Part shown: positions 45,542 to 53,765 of the stretch, piece by piece
How positions within the stretch are numbered: the stretch's first letter is position 1
Layout: each line of letters starts with the position of its first letter
Assembly (NCBI GenBank): GCA_963795665.1
Contig: CAWCIP010000014.1
Coordinates: forward strand, 186,001-250,000
From: DASUPK01 sp963795665
GTDB lineage: Bacteria; Actinomycetota; Thermoleophilia; Solirubrobacterales; 70-9
Length of the DNA stretch: 64,000 nucleotides
Direction of reading: 5' to 3'
Notes under the pieces: model-generated
What the model was told of the DNA's origin: nothing
Seen by the model: only the letters and a program-made list of their open reading frames with translations
The model's database searches: none
Program-made: the position numbers and the translations under genes

Positions 45542-46255
45542 GTGGACGAGGTGCTGGCCGTGCGCTGCGGAGTGGTCCCGTATGAGGACGCGCGGCGCCT
45601 GCAGAAGCTGATCGAGGCGGCGCGGCAGGAGGACAGCGTGCCGGACGTGCTGCTGCTGCTCGAACACACTCCGGTCTACACGAAGGGTCGCCGCACCCAG
45701 CCCGGTGAGCTCGCGATGGGCGAGGACTGGTACCGGATGCAGGGGATCGAGGTCTGCGAGACGGATCGCGGCGGCGCCGTCACCTACCACGGGCCCGGGC
45801 AGGTGGTCGGCTATCCGATCGTCTCGCTGAAGCCCTACGGGGACAACGTCCACGAGTACGTGCGGCGCCTGGAGCGGCTGATGATCGGCTCGCTGGCCGC
45901 GTTCGGCGTGGAGGCCGAGGTGATCGACGGCCTGACCGGCGTCTGGGTGGGCGGCGAGCCGCCCGAGGGCCGCAAGATCGGGTCGATCGGCGTGCACGTC
46001 AGCCGCGGCGTGACCACGCACGGGTTCGCCGTCAACGTCAACAACGACCTGCAGCCCTTCGAGTGGGTCGTGCCGTGCGGTCTCGAGGGGGTCCGGATGA
46101 CCTCGCTCTGCCGCGAGGTTGGCGGCGAGCTGGACATGAACGGGTACATGGACGTGGTGACCGAGCGCTTCGGCGAGATCTACGGGCGAGAGCCGGTCCC
46201 GACCGAACCCGAGGCGCTGACCGAGCTGCTCGGCGAACCCGCCCCGGTACGGTAG
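45542..46255 (+). CDS. lipB: Octanoyltransferase LipB
   Basis: Transfers octanoate from acyl carrier protein to the lipoyl domain Lys of E2 and GcvH. The 237-residue protein has LLLLEHTPVYTKGRR, the family signature RGGAVTYHGPGQVVGYPI, the catalytic Lys in GRKIGSIGVHVSRGVTTHG and the catalytic Cys in WVVPCGLEGV. A GTG start is used. The gap to lipA is 5 nt, so the two lipoate steps are co-expressed, downstream of the dehydrogenase that needs lipoate. Confidence 0.95.
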   Translation: MDEVLAVRCGVVPYEDARRLQKLIEAARQEDSVPDVLLLLEHTPVYTKGRRTQPGELAMGEDWYRMQGIEVCETDRGGAVTYHGPGQVVGYPIVSLKPYGDNVHEYVRRLERLMIGSLAAFGVEAEVIDGLTGVWVGGEPPEGRKIGSIGVHVSRGVTTHGFAVNVNNDLQPFEWVVPCGLEGVRMTSLCREVGGELDMNGYMDVVTERFGEIYGREPVPTEPEALTELLGEPAPVR

Positions 46256-46260
46256 GAGCG

Positions 46261-47229
46261 ATGGCCACCCCGCCGACCACGGAGCGGTTGCACGTCACCC
46301 GCTCCCGGGCGAACCCTGGCGGGCGGGTTCCCGACGACGAGGGCAAGGTCCCCTTCCGCTCCCGCAAGCCGCCCTGGCTCAAGGTCCCGGCGCCGGGCGG
46401 CCCGACCTACAGGCGGCTGCAGAAGGCGATCGACGCCGACAACCTCCACACGGTCTGCCAGGAGGCCAACTGCCCGAACGTCGGCGAATGCTGGGAGCGC
46501 GGCACGGCCACGTTCATGATCCTGGGCGACGTCTGCACCCGGCGCTGCGGCTTCTGCAACGTGCAGACGGGGAAGCCGACCTGGAACGACCCCCTCGAGC
46601 CCCTGCGGGTCGCGAACCAGGTGAAGCGGATGGGCCTCCGCCACGCGGTGATCACCTCGGTCGACCGCGACGACCTGCCCGACTACGGCGCCGGCGCCTT
46701 CGTCGGCGTGATCCGCTCCATCCGGCGCATGGCGCCCGGCTGCAAGGTCGAGGTCCTGACGCCCGACTTCCGCGGACAGGAGATGCCGCTGGCGAAGGTG
46801 ATCGCCGAGCGGCCCGACGTCTTCAACCACAACGTCGAGACGGTGCCCAGGCTCTATCCGATCGCCCGGCGCGGTTCCGACTTCCTGCGCTCGGCACGCG
46901 TCCTGCGCATGGCGAAGGAGATGGGCGGGGACGAGGTCGTCACCAAGTCCGGGCTGATGGTCGGCCTGGGCGAGGAGTTCGACGAGATGGTCGAGGCGTT
47001 CTCGACCCTGCGCGACCACGGGGTGCAGGTGCTGACCGTCGGCCAGTACCTCCGCCCGACCGAGAAGCACCTTCCCGTCGACCGCTACTGGCACCCCGAC
47101 GAGTTCGCGGCGCTCGAGACGGCCGCCTACGAGCTCGGATTCGCGTCGGTGGCCTCGGGCCCGCTGGTGCGCTCCTCGTACCACGCGGACGAGCAGATGC
47201 GAGGGCGCGCGTCAGCGCGACCCGTTTGA
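46261..47229 (+). CDS. lipA: Lipoyl synthase LipA
   Basis: A radical SAM enzyme that inserts two sulfurs into the octanoyl chain. The 322-residue protein has the auxiliary cluster motif CQEANCPNVGEC (C-x4-C-x5-C), the radical SAM motif CTRRCGFC, VITSVDRDDLPDYGA and the C-terminal SGPLVRSSYHADEQ. Note GPLVRSSY in place of an extended RSSYHA context, which is normal. The ATG at 46261 is chosen on spacing after lipB. A hairpin with a short T-run follows. Confidence 0.96.
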   Translation: MATPPTTERLHVTRSRANPGGRVPDDEGKVPFRSRKPPWLKVPAPGGPTYRRLQKAIDADNLHTVCQEANCPNVGECWERGTATFMILGDVCTRRCGFCNVQTGKPTWNDPLEPLRVANQVKRMGLRHAVITSVDRDDLPDYGAGAFVGVIRSIRRMAPGCKVEVLTPDFRGQEMPLAKVIAERPDVFNHNVETVPRLYPIARRGSDFLRSARVLRMAKEMGGDEVVTKSGLMVGLGEEFDEMVEAFSTLRDHGVQVLTVGQYLRPTEKHLPVDRYWHPDEFAALETAAYELGFASVASGPLVRSSYHADEQMRGRASARPV

Positions 47230-47248
47230 TGGCGAAGCCGTTCTAGAC

Positions 47249-47282
47249 CACGCCCCGCAGCTTTCCCTGCAAAGGCGTGTTT
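47249..47282 (+). terminator. Terminator after lipA
   Basis: A two-part stem: CACGCC (47249-47254) / GGCGTG (47274-47279) and inner GCAG (47257-47260) / CTGC (47267-47270), followed by TTT. Confidence 0.6.
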
Positions 47283-47303
47283 GGGGAGCCGTAGCCTCGA
47301 ATC

Positions 47304-48509
47304 ATGCGTGCCCGCCTACGCACAAGAGCGCTTGCGCTGATCGCCGTCGCGGCGGCCGCGCTCGCCCTCGGGGTCGGACCCCTCGCAGGTGGCGCCTCAT
47401 CTCAGACGACCGGCACCGCGGCGGGCAAGAACCCGCTGGCCGGCAACGGCATGTGGATCTGGTACCTGAGCCGCTCGTCGCACGGCAAGCTCGGGGCGAT
47501 CGCGAAGAAGGCTCACGCGCACGACATCAGCACGGTCCTGATCAAGTCCGGGGACGGCAGGCACTACTGGAACCAGTTCTCCCAGTCGGTGGTGAGCAGG
47601 CTGCATGCGCGCGGCCTGAACGTCTGTGCCTGGCAGTTCATCTACGGGGACAAGCCGGGCAAGGAGGCGCGGGTGGGCGCGGCGGCCGTCGCGAAAGGCG
47701 CCGACTGCCTGGTGCTCGACGTCGAGGGCCAGTACGAGGGCAAGTATCCGCAGGCCTCGTACTTCATGTCGAGCCTCCGCTCTCAGGTCGGGGCGGACTA
47801 TCCGCTCGGGCTCGCCAGCTTCCCCTACGTCGACTACCACCCCGCGCTGCCGTACTCGGTCTTTCTCGGGCCGGGCGGGGCTCAGTACAACGTGCCGCAG
47901 CTCTATTGGAAGGACATCGGCACCACCGTCGACACCGGCTACATCCACACCTGGGTGTGGAACAGGATCTACGGCCAGAAGATCGCCCCTCTCGGGCAGG
48001 TCTACAACCGCCCGAAGGCCGGTCAGATCCGCCGCTTCCGGGCCCTGGCGATGTCGCACGGCTTCGACGGTGTCAGCTGGTGGGACTGGCAGGAGGCCGG
48101 CAAGCGCCAGTGGAAGGCGGTCGGCCAACCGGTCTCGCCCGCCGCAGGCGCGCCCTATCCGAGCTATCCGTTCCTGCACGTCGGATCCAAGGGAGACTTC
48201 GTCGCCTGGGCCCAGCAGCTGCTCGCCGGCGGCGGATACACCGTGCCGGTCAGCGGCTACTTCCAGAGCACGACGCAGGCGGCGGTCTACGCCTTCCAGG
48301 CCGACCATGGGCTCCCCCAGACGGGCAACCTCGACGTCCCAACCTGGGGCCCGCTGCTGCAGAACAAGCCGCTCGCCGTTCGCTGGACCGACGGCGGGGC
48401 CGTCGCCGCGGGCTCGTCGGGGCGGGTGGCACTGCCGCCCCCGAAGTCGGCGAAGCTGCCGGCGGTTCGGGACGAGATCCCGCCGCCGCGACAGCGAGCG
48501 GGTCGATAG
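47304..48509 (+). CDS. Secreted glycoside hydrolase-like protein with peptidoglycan-binding domain
   Basis: A 401-residue exported protein. The signal peptide is ALALIAVAAAALALGVGPLAGGA. A TIM-barrel-like region (about 45-270) has GMWIWYLSRS, STVLIKSGDG, LNVCAWQFIYG, DCLVLDVEGQYEGK and FDGVSWWDWQEA, resembling putative GH-type barrels. A PG_binding_1 repeat (about 290-350) has LHVGSKGDFVAWAQQLL and TTQAAVYAFQADHGLPQTGNLDVPTW. The Pro-rich tail is short. It probably binds and acts on cell wall or extracellular glycan; catalytic acids are not proven (Asp and Glu in LDVEG are candidates). A palindromic repeat follows the stop. Confidence 0.75.
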   Translation: MRARLRTRALALIAVAAAALALGVGPLAGGASSQTTGTAAGKNPLAGNGMWIWYLSRSSHGKLGAIAKKAHAHDISTVLIKSGDGRHYWNQFSQSVVSRLHARGLNVCAWQFIYGDKPGKEARVGAAAVAKGADCLVLDVEGQYEGKYPQASYFMSSLRSQVGADYPLGLASFPYVDYHPALPYSVFLGPGGAQYNVPQLYWKDIGTTVDTGYIHTWVWNRIYGQKIAPLGQVYNRPKAGQIRRFRALAMSHGFDGVSWWDWQEAGKRQWKAVGQPVSPAAGAPYPSYPFLHVGSKGDFVAWAQQLLAGGGYTVPVSGYFQSTTQAAVYAFQADHGLPQTGNLDVPTWGPLLQNKPLAVRWTDGGAVAAGSSGRVALPPPKSAKLPAVRDEIPPPRQRAGR

Positions 48510-48520
48510 TTCGCTTCGCC

Positions 48521-48551
48521 ATAACCGGCGGCCCCAAACACCGCCGCCGAA
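48521..48551 (+). repeat. Palindromic repeat, copy 4 (intergenic)
   Basis: CGGCGG (48527-48532) pairs with CCGCCG (48542-48547); the loop ends CAAACA. It shares ATAACCGGCGGCC...AAACACCGCCGCCG with copies 1-3. It lies 12 nt after a stop codon and 21 nt before the rhomboid start. Confidence 0.6.
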
Positions 48552-48571
48552 TCTAGGCTCTGCGGCGCCCG

Positions 48572-49444
48572 GTGCTGCCGCTGAAGGACAACTACCCGAC
48601 CTCGCGGTTCCCGATCGTCGTGGTCGCGCTGATCGTCGTCAACGTCCTGGTGTTCATCTGGCAGCTCAACTTCCCGACCAACGACCGGCTCAAGGAGGCC
48701 GGCTTCGGCTCGATCGACCAGAGCTCGCTCGAGTACGGGGCGATCCCGTACCGGATCACGCACCCCGGTACCGGGGACTGCGCCATCGGCGCAGTCGATC
48801 AGGTCTCCGTCCAGCAGTTCCAGGCCGGTGTCGTCTGCCCCGGGACCAAGGACTACGCCGAGGCGGTCGCCCGCAGCCGGGCGAATCCCCAGGACGACCT
48901 CGGGCCGTTCAAGATCGACCAGAAGCCGTGGTACCTGACCCTGCTCACCTCGATGTTCATGCACGGCGGCATCCTGCACATCGCCGGGAACATGCTGTTC
49001 CTGTGGGTGTTCGGCAACAACATCGAGGACCGGCTGGGGCGGGTGAAGTTCCTGCTCTTCTACCTGCTGGCGGGGCTGATCGCGGTCTACACGCAGGCGC
49101 TGCTCGACCCGGCCTCGACAGCCCCGACCATCGGCGCCAGCGGCGCGATCGCCGGCGTGCTGGGCGCCTATGCGCTGCTCTTCCCGAGAGCGAGGGTGCT
49201 GACCCTGATCTTCATCATCTTCTTCGTCACGCTGGTCGAGATCCCGGCGTTGATCCTGCTCGCGATCTGGTTCATCCTCCAGTTCGTCCCGGCGCTGGGG
49301 CAGGTCGCGGTCGGCTCGGGAGGCGACCAGGGGGTCGCCTACTTCGCCCACGTGGGCGGATTCGCGTTCGGGCTGGCCGTCGCGGCGACCATGCTCTACA
49401 CGATGCGAAGACGCCGACCCGAGCCGCGATCACCCGTCTACTGA
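48572..49444 (+). CDS. Rhomboid-family intramembrane serine protease
   Basis: A 290-residue membrane protease. TM1 is VVVALIVVNVLVFIWQL. An extracytoplasmic loop of about 90 residues follows, then MFMHGGILHIAGNMLFLWVFG (H-x4-H-x3-N), the nucleophile Ser in TIGASGAIAGVLGAYALLFP and the catalytic His in YFAHVGGFAFG. All catalytic elements are present, so activity is expected; it cuts transmembrane segments. The GTG start is supported by the immediate hydrophobic N-terminus. It leads an envelope cluster with the carboxypeptidase. Confidence 0.9.
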   Translation: MLPLKDNYPTSRFPIVVVALIVVNVLVFIWQLNFPTNDRLKEAGFGSIDQSSLEYGAIPYRITHPGTGDCAIGAVDQVSVQQFQAGVVCPGTKDYAEAVARSRANPQDDLGPFKIDQKPWYLTLLTSMFMHGGILHIAGNMLFLWVFGNNIEDRLGRVKFLLFYLLAGLIAVYTQALLDPASTAPTIGASGAIAGVLGAYALLFPRARVLTLIFIIFFVTLVEIPALILLAIWFILQFVPALGQVAVGSGGDQGVAYFAHVGGFAFGLAVAATMLYTMRRRRPEPRSPVY

Positions 49445-49450
49445 GCGAAA

Positions 49451-49666
49451 TTGGATCCCGACCTCCGGAACGCCCTGCTGCTGCTCGGCCTGATCTTCTG
49501 CGGGTTCTTCGCCGCGGTGACCATCTATGTGATCGTCGACACGGGGCTCCGGCTGAGGACCTATGGCGACATCGGTGCGATCGGTCTCTACGCGGTCTCC
49601 CTCGCGATCGTCGGGATGATCGCTGCCGGCCTGATCGGCGCCCTCCGCAACCCTCCCGATGACTAA
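49451..49666 (+). CDS. Small two-helix membrane protein
   Basis: A 71-residue protein with two transmembrane helices (NALLLLGLIFCGFFAAVTIYVIV and GLYAVSLAIVGMIAAGLIGAL) joined by a short loop DTGLRLRTYGD. The TTG start at 49451 is 7 nt after the rhomboid stop, and its end overlaps the next gene by 8 nt. The tight packing suggests a real, coupled gene. No family recognised. Confidence 0.65.
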   Translation: MDPDLRNALLLLGLIFCGFFAAVTIYVIVDTGLRLRTYGDIGAIGLYAVSLAIVGMIAAGLIGALRNPPDD

Positions 49667-50702
49667 GCGGATCGCCATCATCGTCGGGGTGGTGATCTTG
49701 TTCGGCGGGACGGCCGCGGTCGCAGTAGCGATCTGGCAGGACCGCGGCGGCGGTCAAGGAGCGGCCTCGACCAGCAGCGGTCGAGCGCGCTCCGTCACCG
49801 CTCCCAGCGTCACCGCACCGGACATCGGGACGATCGCACTACCGGCGGCCGCCCGCTTCGCGCTGCGCCCCGTGACGGGACCGCTGCCGGTCTCCTACCG
49901 GTTCAAGCATCCGCCGCTCGCCGGGGTCCTCTTCGACGTGAAGACCGGAGAGATCCTCTGGCAGAGGCATCCGCGCCTCGAGCACCCGATTGCGAGCCTG
50001 ACCAAGATGATGACCGCGCTGCTGGTCGCGAATCGGGACCGGCCCGGCGAGCACGTCAGGGTGAGCGCCAAGGCGGCGTCCACGCCCGGATCGGCGACGG
50101 GGCTGCTGCCGCGCGGCAAGAAGGTTCCGCTCGAGGCGATGCTGCAGGCGCTGATCATGATCTCCGCCAACGACGCGGCGGTGGCGCTCGCCGAGCACGA
50201 CGGCGGCACCGTGACGCATTTCGTCAAGGAGATGAATCGCCAGGCGAAATGGATGGCGCTGACCTGCACGCACTACTCCACGCCGAACGGGCTGCGCGAC
50301 CGGAACAACTACTCCTGTCCGCTCGATCTCGCGGAGCTCGCGCGCGCCGACCTGGCGAACCCCAGGATCGCCCGGATCGCCCAGACGCGCTACGCCAAGC
50401 CGCGCTTCCCGATCAAGGGGAAGCACCTCTACCTCTCGAACAACCACTACTTCCTGCAGCACGGGCTGGCCGGCCTTCCGCAGGCCCAGGTCACCGGATT
50501 GAAGACGGGCTTCACCGATCCCGCGGGCCGCTGTTACGTCACCACCGCCCGCATCGGCGGCCATCAGCTCGGGGTGGTCCTGATGCACTCGCCCGATCCG
50601 CTCACCCAGGTCCCGGCGCTGCTCCGCGCCGGCTTCGAGGAGGTGGGTGCGATCGGCCCGAGCCCCCCACCCGCCGGCGCCAAGGCGCCGCCGGACGACT
50701 AG
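49659..50702 (+). CDS. D-alanyl-D-alanine carboxypeptidase (S11, PBP5-like)
   Basis: A 347-residue low-molecular-weight penicillin-binding protein that removes the terminal D-Ala from peptidoglycan stems. An N-terminal membrane anchor (IAIIVGVVILFGGTAAVAVAI) is followed by a disordered linker and the catalytic domain with S-x-x-K in PIASLTKMM, S-x-N in MISANDAAVA and K-T-G in GLKTGFTDPAG. The substrate-side PNGLRDRNNYSC is typical. There is no C-terminal amphipathic anchor; the tail is Pro/Ala-rich. Confidence 0.93.
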   Translation: MTKRIAIIVGVVILFGGTAAVAVAIWQDRGGGQGAASTSSGRARSVTAPSVTAPDIGTIALPAAARFALRPVTGPLPVSYRFKHPPLAGVLFDVKTGEILWQRHPRLEHPIASLTKMMTALLVANRDRPGEHVRVSAKAASTPGSATGLLPRGKKVPLEAMLQALIMISANDAAVALAEHDGGTVTHFVKEMNRQAKWMALTCTHYSTPNGLRDRNNYSCPLDLAELARADLANPRIARIAQTRYAKPRFPIKGKHLYLSNNHYFLQHGLAGLPQAQVTGLKTGFTDPAGRCYVTTARIGGHQLGVVLMHSPDPLTQVPALLRAGFEEVGAIGPSPPPAGAKAPPDD

Positions 50703-50709
50703 GCGCGCG

Positions 50710-51615
50710 GTGCGCGAGCCGTCGGCCATATTCAACGGGTCACGGCTACGCGCGCCCTCGCGCCCCATTCTCGTCTGCCTGGCGCTGTGCGCCCTCGTGC
50801 TGGTCCTGGCCGGGGTGGATCTGGCGCACACGGAGTCGCGGCTGCCCGACTTTCCCTCCCGGTCCTGCAAGCTGGACCCAGCGAGCTGCTTCAACGTGCA
50901 GCGCAGCGAGTCGCTGGCGCGGGAGCGGGCCGGTGAGCCCCTGCAGCATCGGTACGACTCGCGCGCCTGGCTGTACGCGTTCGTGATCCTCGCGATCGCC
51001 GCGGTGGCGACCGCCTACGGCCTGCGGTCGAATGATCGAACCGAATGGCTGCGGATCTTCGGCAATCTCGGCGTGATCGGCGTCTGGCTGGGGATCGGAG
51101 TGACCGTGGTCCTGGTGGCCACTGACGGAAACGCGGTGACGCCTCCGCCGGCGCCGCTGTTGTTGCTGCCGGTCGTCCTGCTGGTGGCGGCGGTCACCGG
51201 GACGCTGATCGGGCGCTCCGAGGGCTGGGCCGAGAGGAGCCAGGCCGACGACATCAGGGACAGGGTCCTGCATCTCGGCAAGCTGGCGATACACGTCGGC
51301 ACCGCTGGGCAGGCCAAACGATCACGCCTGGAGGAGCTCGCTCGCTGGCTGTCCCTCGTGGCCCTCGCCCTGACGGCCCTCACCTGCGTGCTCGCGTTCG
51401 CGTTCGTCCTCGCTCAGCCCGGCTGCGGCACCAGCGGCAGCCCTCCGCTTTGGACGAATCCGATCGACTCCGCGGCCGCGGTCGCGGCGATCGGCGGGAT
51501 GGCGTCGGGCATCGGCGCGCTGATCCTGAGGCAGTGGATCGCCGCCCTGATCAGCCTGATCGCCTGTCCGGTGGCCCTGCTCTTCGTGCTCGGCAGCACC
51601 TGCGCCTTCTACTGA
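50710..51615 (+). CDS. Multi-pass membrane protein of unknown function
   Basis: A 301-residue protein with about seven transmembrane segments in two blocks (VCLALCALVLVLAGVDLA, WLYAFVILAIAAVATAYGL, GNLGVIGVWLGIGVTVVLVA, LLLLPVVLLVAAVTGTLIG; then LSLVALALTALTCVLAFAF, AAAVAAIGGMASGIGALIL, ALISLIACPVALLFVLG). Two external Cys (SCKLDPASC) after TM1 may form a disulfide. The cytoplasmic middle (about 190-225) is charged. The GTG at 50710 is 7 nt after the carboxypeptidase stop. No family recognised. Confidence 0.65.
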   Translation: MREPSAIFNGSRLRAPSRPILVCLALCALVLVLAGVDLAHTESRLPDFPSRSCKLDPASCFNVQRSESLARERAGEPLQHRYDSRAWLYAFVILAIAAVATAYGLRSNDRTEWLRIFGNLGVIGVWLGIGVTVVLVATDGNAVTPPPAPLLLLPVVLLVAAVTGTLIGRSEGWAERSQADDIRDRVLHLGKLAIHVGTAGQAKRSRLEELARWLSLVALALTALTCVLAFAFVLAQPGCGTSGSPPLWTNPIDSAAAVAAIGGMASGIGALILRQWIAALISLIACPVALLFVLGSTCAFY

Positions 51616-51720
51616 CCTCCGCATCCATCGCCTTTGCGAAGCCGTATCGCGGGTATACGTGATGGCACTGCAAGGACTGGAATTCTCCAGCGAACGGTGG
51701 ATGATGTTCGGGCAACTGCG

Positions 51721-52245
51721 ATGACCTCATCTCTCAGCATCCTGGCCATCCAGAGAGAGGTCCCCGGCGCGGACCCAGGCCCGGGCGTCTCGCTCGAGAT
51801 CATCGGCGCCACCATCGTCGCCTGCCTGTTGCTGACCGCAGCCGTCCTGCTGCTCAGCAAGTACCGGCAGCGACGCGACGCGATGGTCATGAGAGAGCGG
51901 CGGGCCCGGGAGCGGATGCAGGAGCTCTGCCCCGACGGCTGGAGCGCTCGCATCCTCCTCTACGGCGACGGCGCCCCGCTGCCGGATGACGCACCCGGGG
52001 AGAGCGACAGGAAGGTCTGCGTGGAGTGGACCGAGTACGAATCGGATTCCGCCGGCCACACCGAGGTGGCGGTGGCGCGGCGGATGTGGGCGCGGACCAT
52101 CACCGGGGCGCTGCGCGGCATGCTCGCCGACCGCGAGCTCGACGTCGAGCTGGAGAGGATCGAGCGGAAGGTGATCGAGGACGCCTCCGAGGGCGGTGAG
52201 ACCGGCCCGCCCGCCGCGGGGCCACGCGGGACGACGGACCGGTAA
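51721..52245 (+). CDS. Single-pass membrane protein of unknown function
   Basis: A 174-residue protein with a short external N-terminus, one transmembrane helix (LEIIGATIVACLLLTAAVLLLS) and a charged cytoplasmic region (RQRRDAMVMRERRARERMQEL onward) with a compact part SARILLYGDGAPLPDDA...KVCVEWTEYES...RRMWARTITGALRGML. No catalytic motif is recognised. The ATG at 51721 is chosen because an upstream GTG (51661) would add a non-hydrophobic tail. It ends just before tRNA-Ala. Confidence 0.55.
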   Translation: MTSSLSILAIQREVPGADPGPGVSLEIIGATIVACLLLTAAVLLLSKYRQRRDAMVMRERRARERMQELCPDGWSARILLYGDGAPLPDDAPGESDRKVCVEWTEYESDSAGHTEVAVARRMWARTITGALRGMLADRELDVELERIERKVIEDASEGGETGPPAAGPRGTTDR

Positions 52246-52260
52246 CGGCATCGCAGGGAG

Positions 52261-52333
52261 TGGAGCCAGCCGGGCTCGAACCGGCGACCTCTTCCGTGCA
52301 AGGGAAGCGCTCTCCCAACTGAGCTATGGCCCC
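52261..52333 (-). tRNA. tRNA-Ala (UGC)
   Basis: Read on the minus strand: the acceptor GGGGCCA pairs with TGGCTCC and includes the G3-U70 pair that marks alanine tRNAs. The D arm GCTCAGTTGGGAGAGC, the anticodon loop CTTGCAC (anticodon TGC) and the T arm with GGTTCGAGCC are intact. CCA is not encoded. Confidence 0.95.
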
Positions 52334-52414
52334 GTGGGAGGCCGATTGTAGGACGCGAATGCGCAACCTCGCGAATGCTCCTGTGAGAAACTGGCCAGGC
52401 TTCCACGAGGGGCA

Positions 52415-53728
52415 ATGGCAACTAGGGCCACAGAACCTGAATCGGCGGGAAACGGAGCGGCGACCAAGAAGTCGGGCCCCGCTCGGCACGCGGAGATGTC
52501 CAACCTCGACATCGTCCGCTTCTACTTCGATCGGGCGGTCGAGCGCCTCGAGCTGCCTGACGACATCCGCACCGTCTTCTGGACCCCTTACCGCGAGGTC
52601 ACCGTCCAGATCCCGGTGAAGCTCGCAGACGGCAAGGTGCACACCTTCTCCGGCTACCGGATCCAGCACAACGGTGCCCGCGGCCCCTACAAGGGAGGCA
52701 TCCGCTACCACCCCGAGGTCGACGTCGACGAGGTTCGCGCCCTCGCCTCGCTGATGACGTGGAAGACCGCTGTCGCGAACATCCCGTTCGGCGGCGCCAA
52801 GGGCGGCGTCAACGTCCCGGCCGACAGGCTGGACCGTGCCGAGCTGCAGGCGATCACGCGCTCGTTCATGGACAAGATCCAGAAGGTCCTCGGCCCGACT
52901 CGCGACATCCCGGCGCCGGACGTCGGCACCAACGCCCAGACGATGGCCTGGATGATGGACGAGTACGGCAAGCTCCACGGCCACACTCCGGCGATCTGCA
53001 CCGGCAAGCCGATTGCACTCGAGGGCTCCTATGGCCGCGAGCAGGCCACCGGCCGTGGCTGCATCTACATGTTCCGGGAGGCCGCTCCGCAGATCGGGCT
53101 GACCCCGGCGGACAGCACCTTCGTGGTCCAGGGGTACGGCAACGTCGGCTCCTGGGCCGCCCGCATCCTCCAGCAGCTCGGCGCCAGGATGATCGGGACC
53201 TCGGATGCGACGGGCGCGATTCGCAGCGACGAGGGCATCGACGCCGACGACCTCGCCGCCCACCTGCGCGACGGAGGCAAGCTCACGGAGTTTCCCGGCG
53301 CCGAGGTGATCAGCCCCGACGACCTGCTCGCGATCGAGTGCGACGTCCTGATCCCGGCGGCCCTCGGCGGAATGATCCATGAGGGCAACGCCGACCGGAT
53401 CAACACCAAGATGATCATCGAGGGCGCCAACAGCCCCACCACGCCGGTTGCCGACCAGATCCTGCACGAGAAGGACGTTCACGTCATCCCGGACGTGATG
53501 GCGAACGCCGGCGGCGTCGTCTGCTCCTACTTCGAGTGGGTCCAGAACCTCCAGCACTTCCGCTGGTCGGAGCGCGAGGTCAACGACAAGCTCGGCGGGA
53601 TCATGCGCCGGGCCTACCGGGACGTGTCGGGTCGGGCGAAGGAGGAGCGCATCTCGCTCCGCGAGGCCGCCTATCTGGTCGGAATCGAGAGAGTGGTCGA
53701 GGCGTCACGCACCCGCGGGTACGTGTAG
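52415..53728 (+). CDS. gdhA: Glutamate dehydrogenase
   Basis: Interconverts glutamate and 2-oxoglutarate plus ammonia. The 437-residue protein has RIQHNGARGPYKGGIRYHPEV with the catalytic Lys region, FGGAKGGVNVP, DIPAPDVGTN, the GYGNVGSWAA nucleotide-binding motif and IIEGANSPTTPVAD. The acidic residue pattern after strand 2 (GTSDATGAI) does not settle NAD versus NADP use. The first 25 residues are a disordered, family-atypical extension. The ATG at 52415 follows GAGGGGCA. It lies alone, with an ammonium transporter 7 kb away. Confidence 0.95.
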   Translation: MATRATEPESAGNGAATKKSGPARHAEMSNLDIVRFYFDRAVERLELPDDIRTVFWTPYREVTVQIPVKLADGKVHTFSGYRIQHNGARGPYKGGIRYHPEVDVDEVRALASLMTWKTAVANIPFGGAKGGVNVPADRLDRAELQAITRSFMDKIQKVLGPTRDIPAPDVGTNAQTMAWMMDEYGKLHGHTPAICTGKPIALEGSYGREQATGRGCIYMFREAAPQIGLTPADSTFVVQGYGNVGSWAARILQQLGARMIGTSDATGAIRSDEGIDADDLAAHLRDGGKLTEFPGAEVISPDDLLAIECDVLIPAALGGMIHEGNADRINTKMIIEGANSPTTPVADQILHEKDVHVIPDVMANAGGVVCSYFEWVQNLQHFRWSEREVNDKLGGIMRRAYRDVSGRAKEERISLREAAYLVGIERVVEASRTRGYV

Positions 53729-53765
53729 CGGACGAGAGGGCGCGCGACCGCGCGACCCAATCAAT

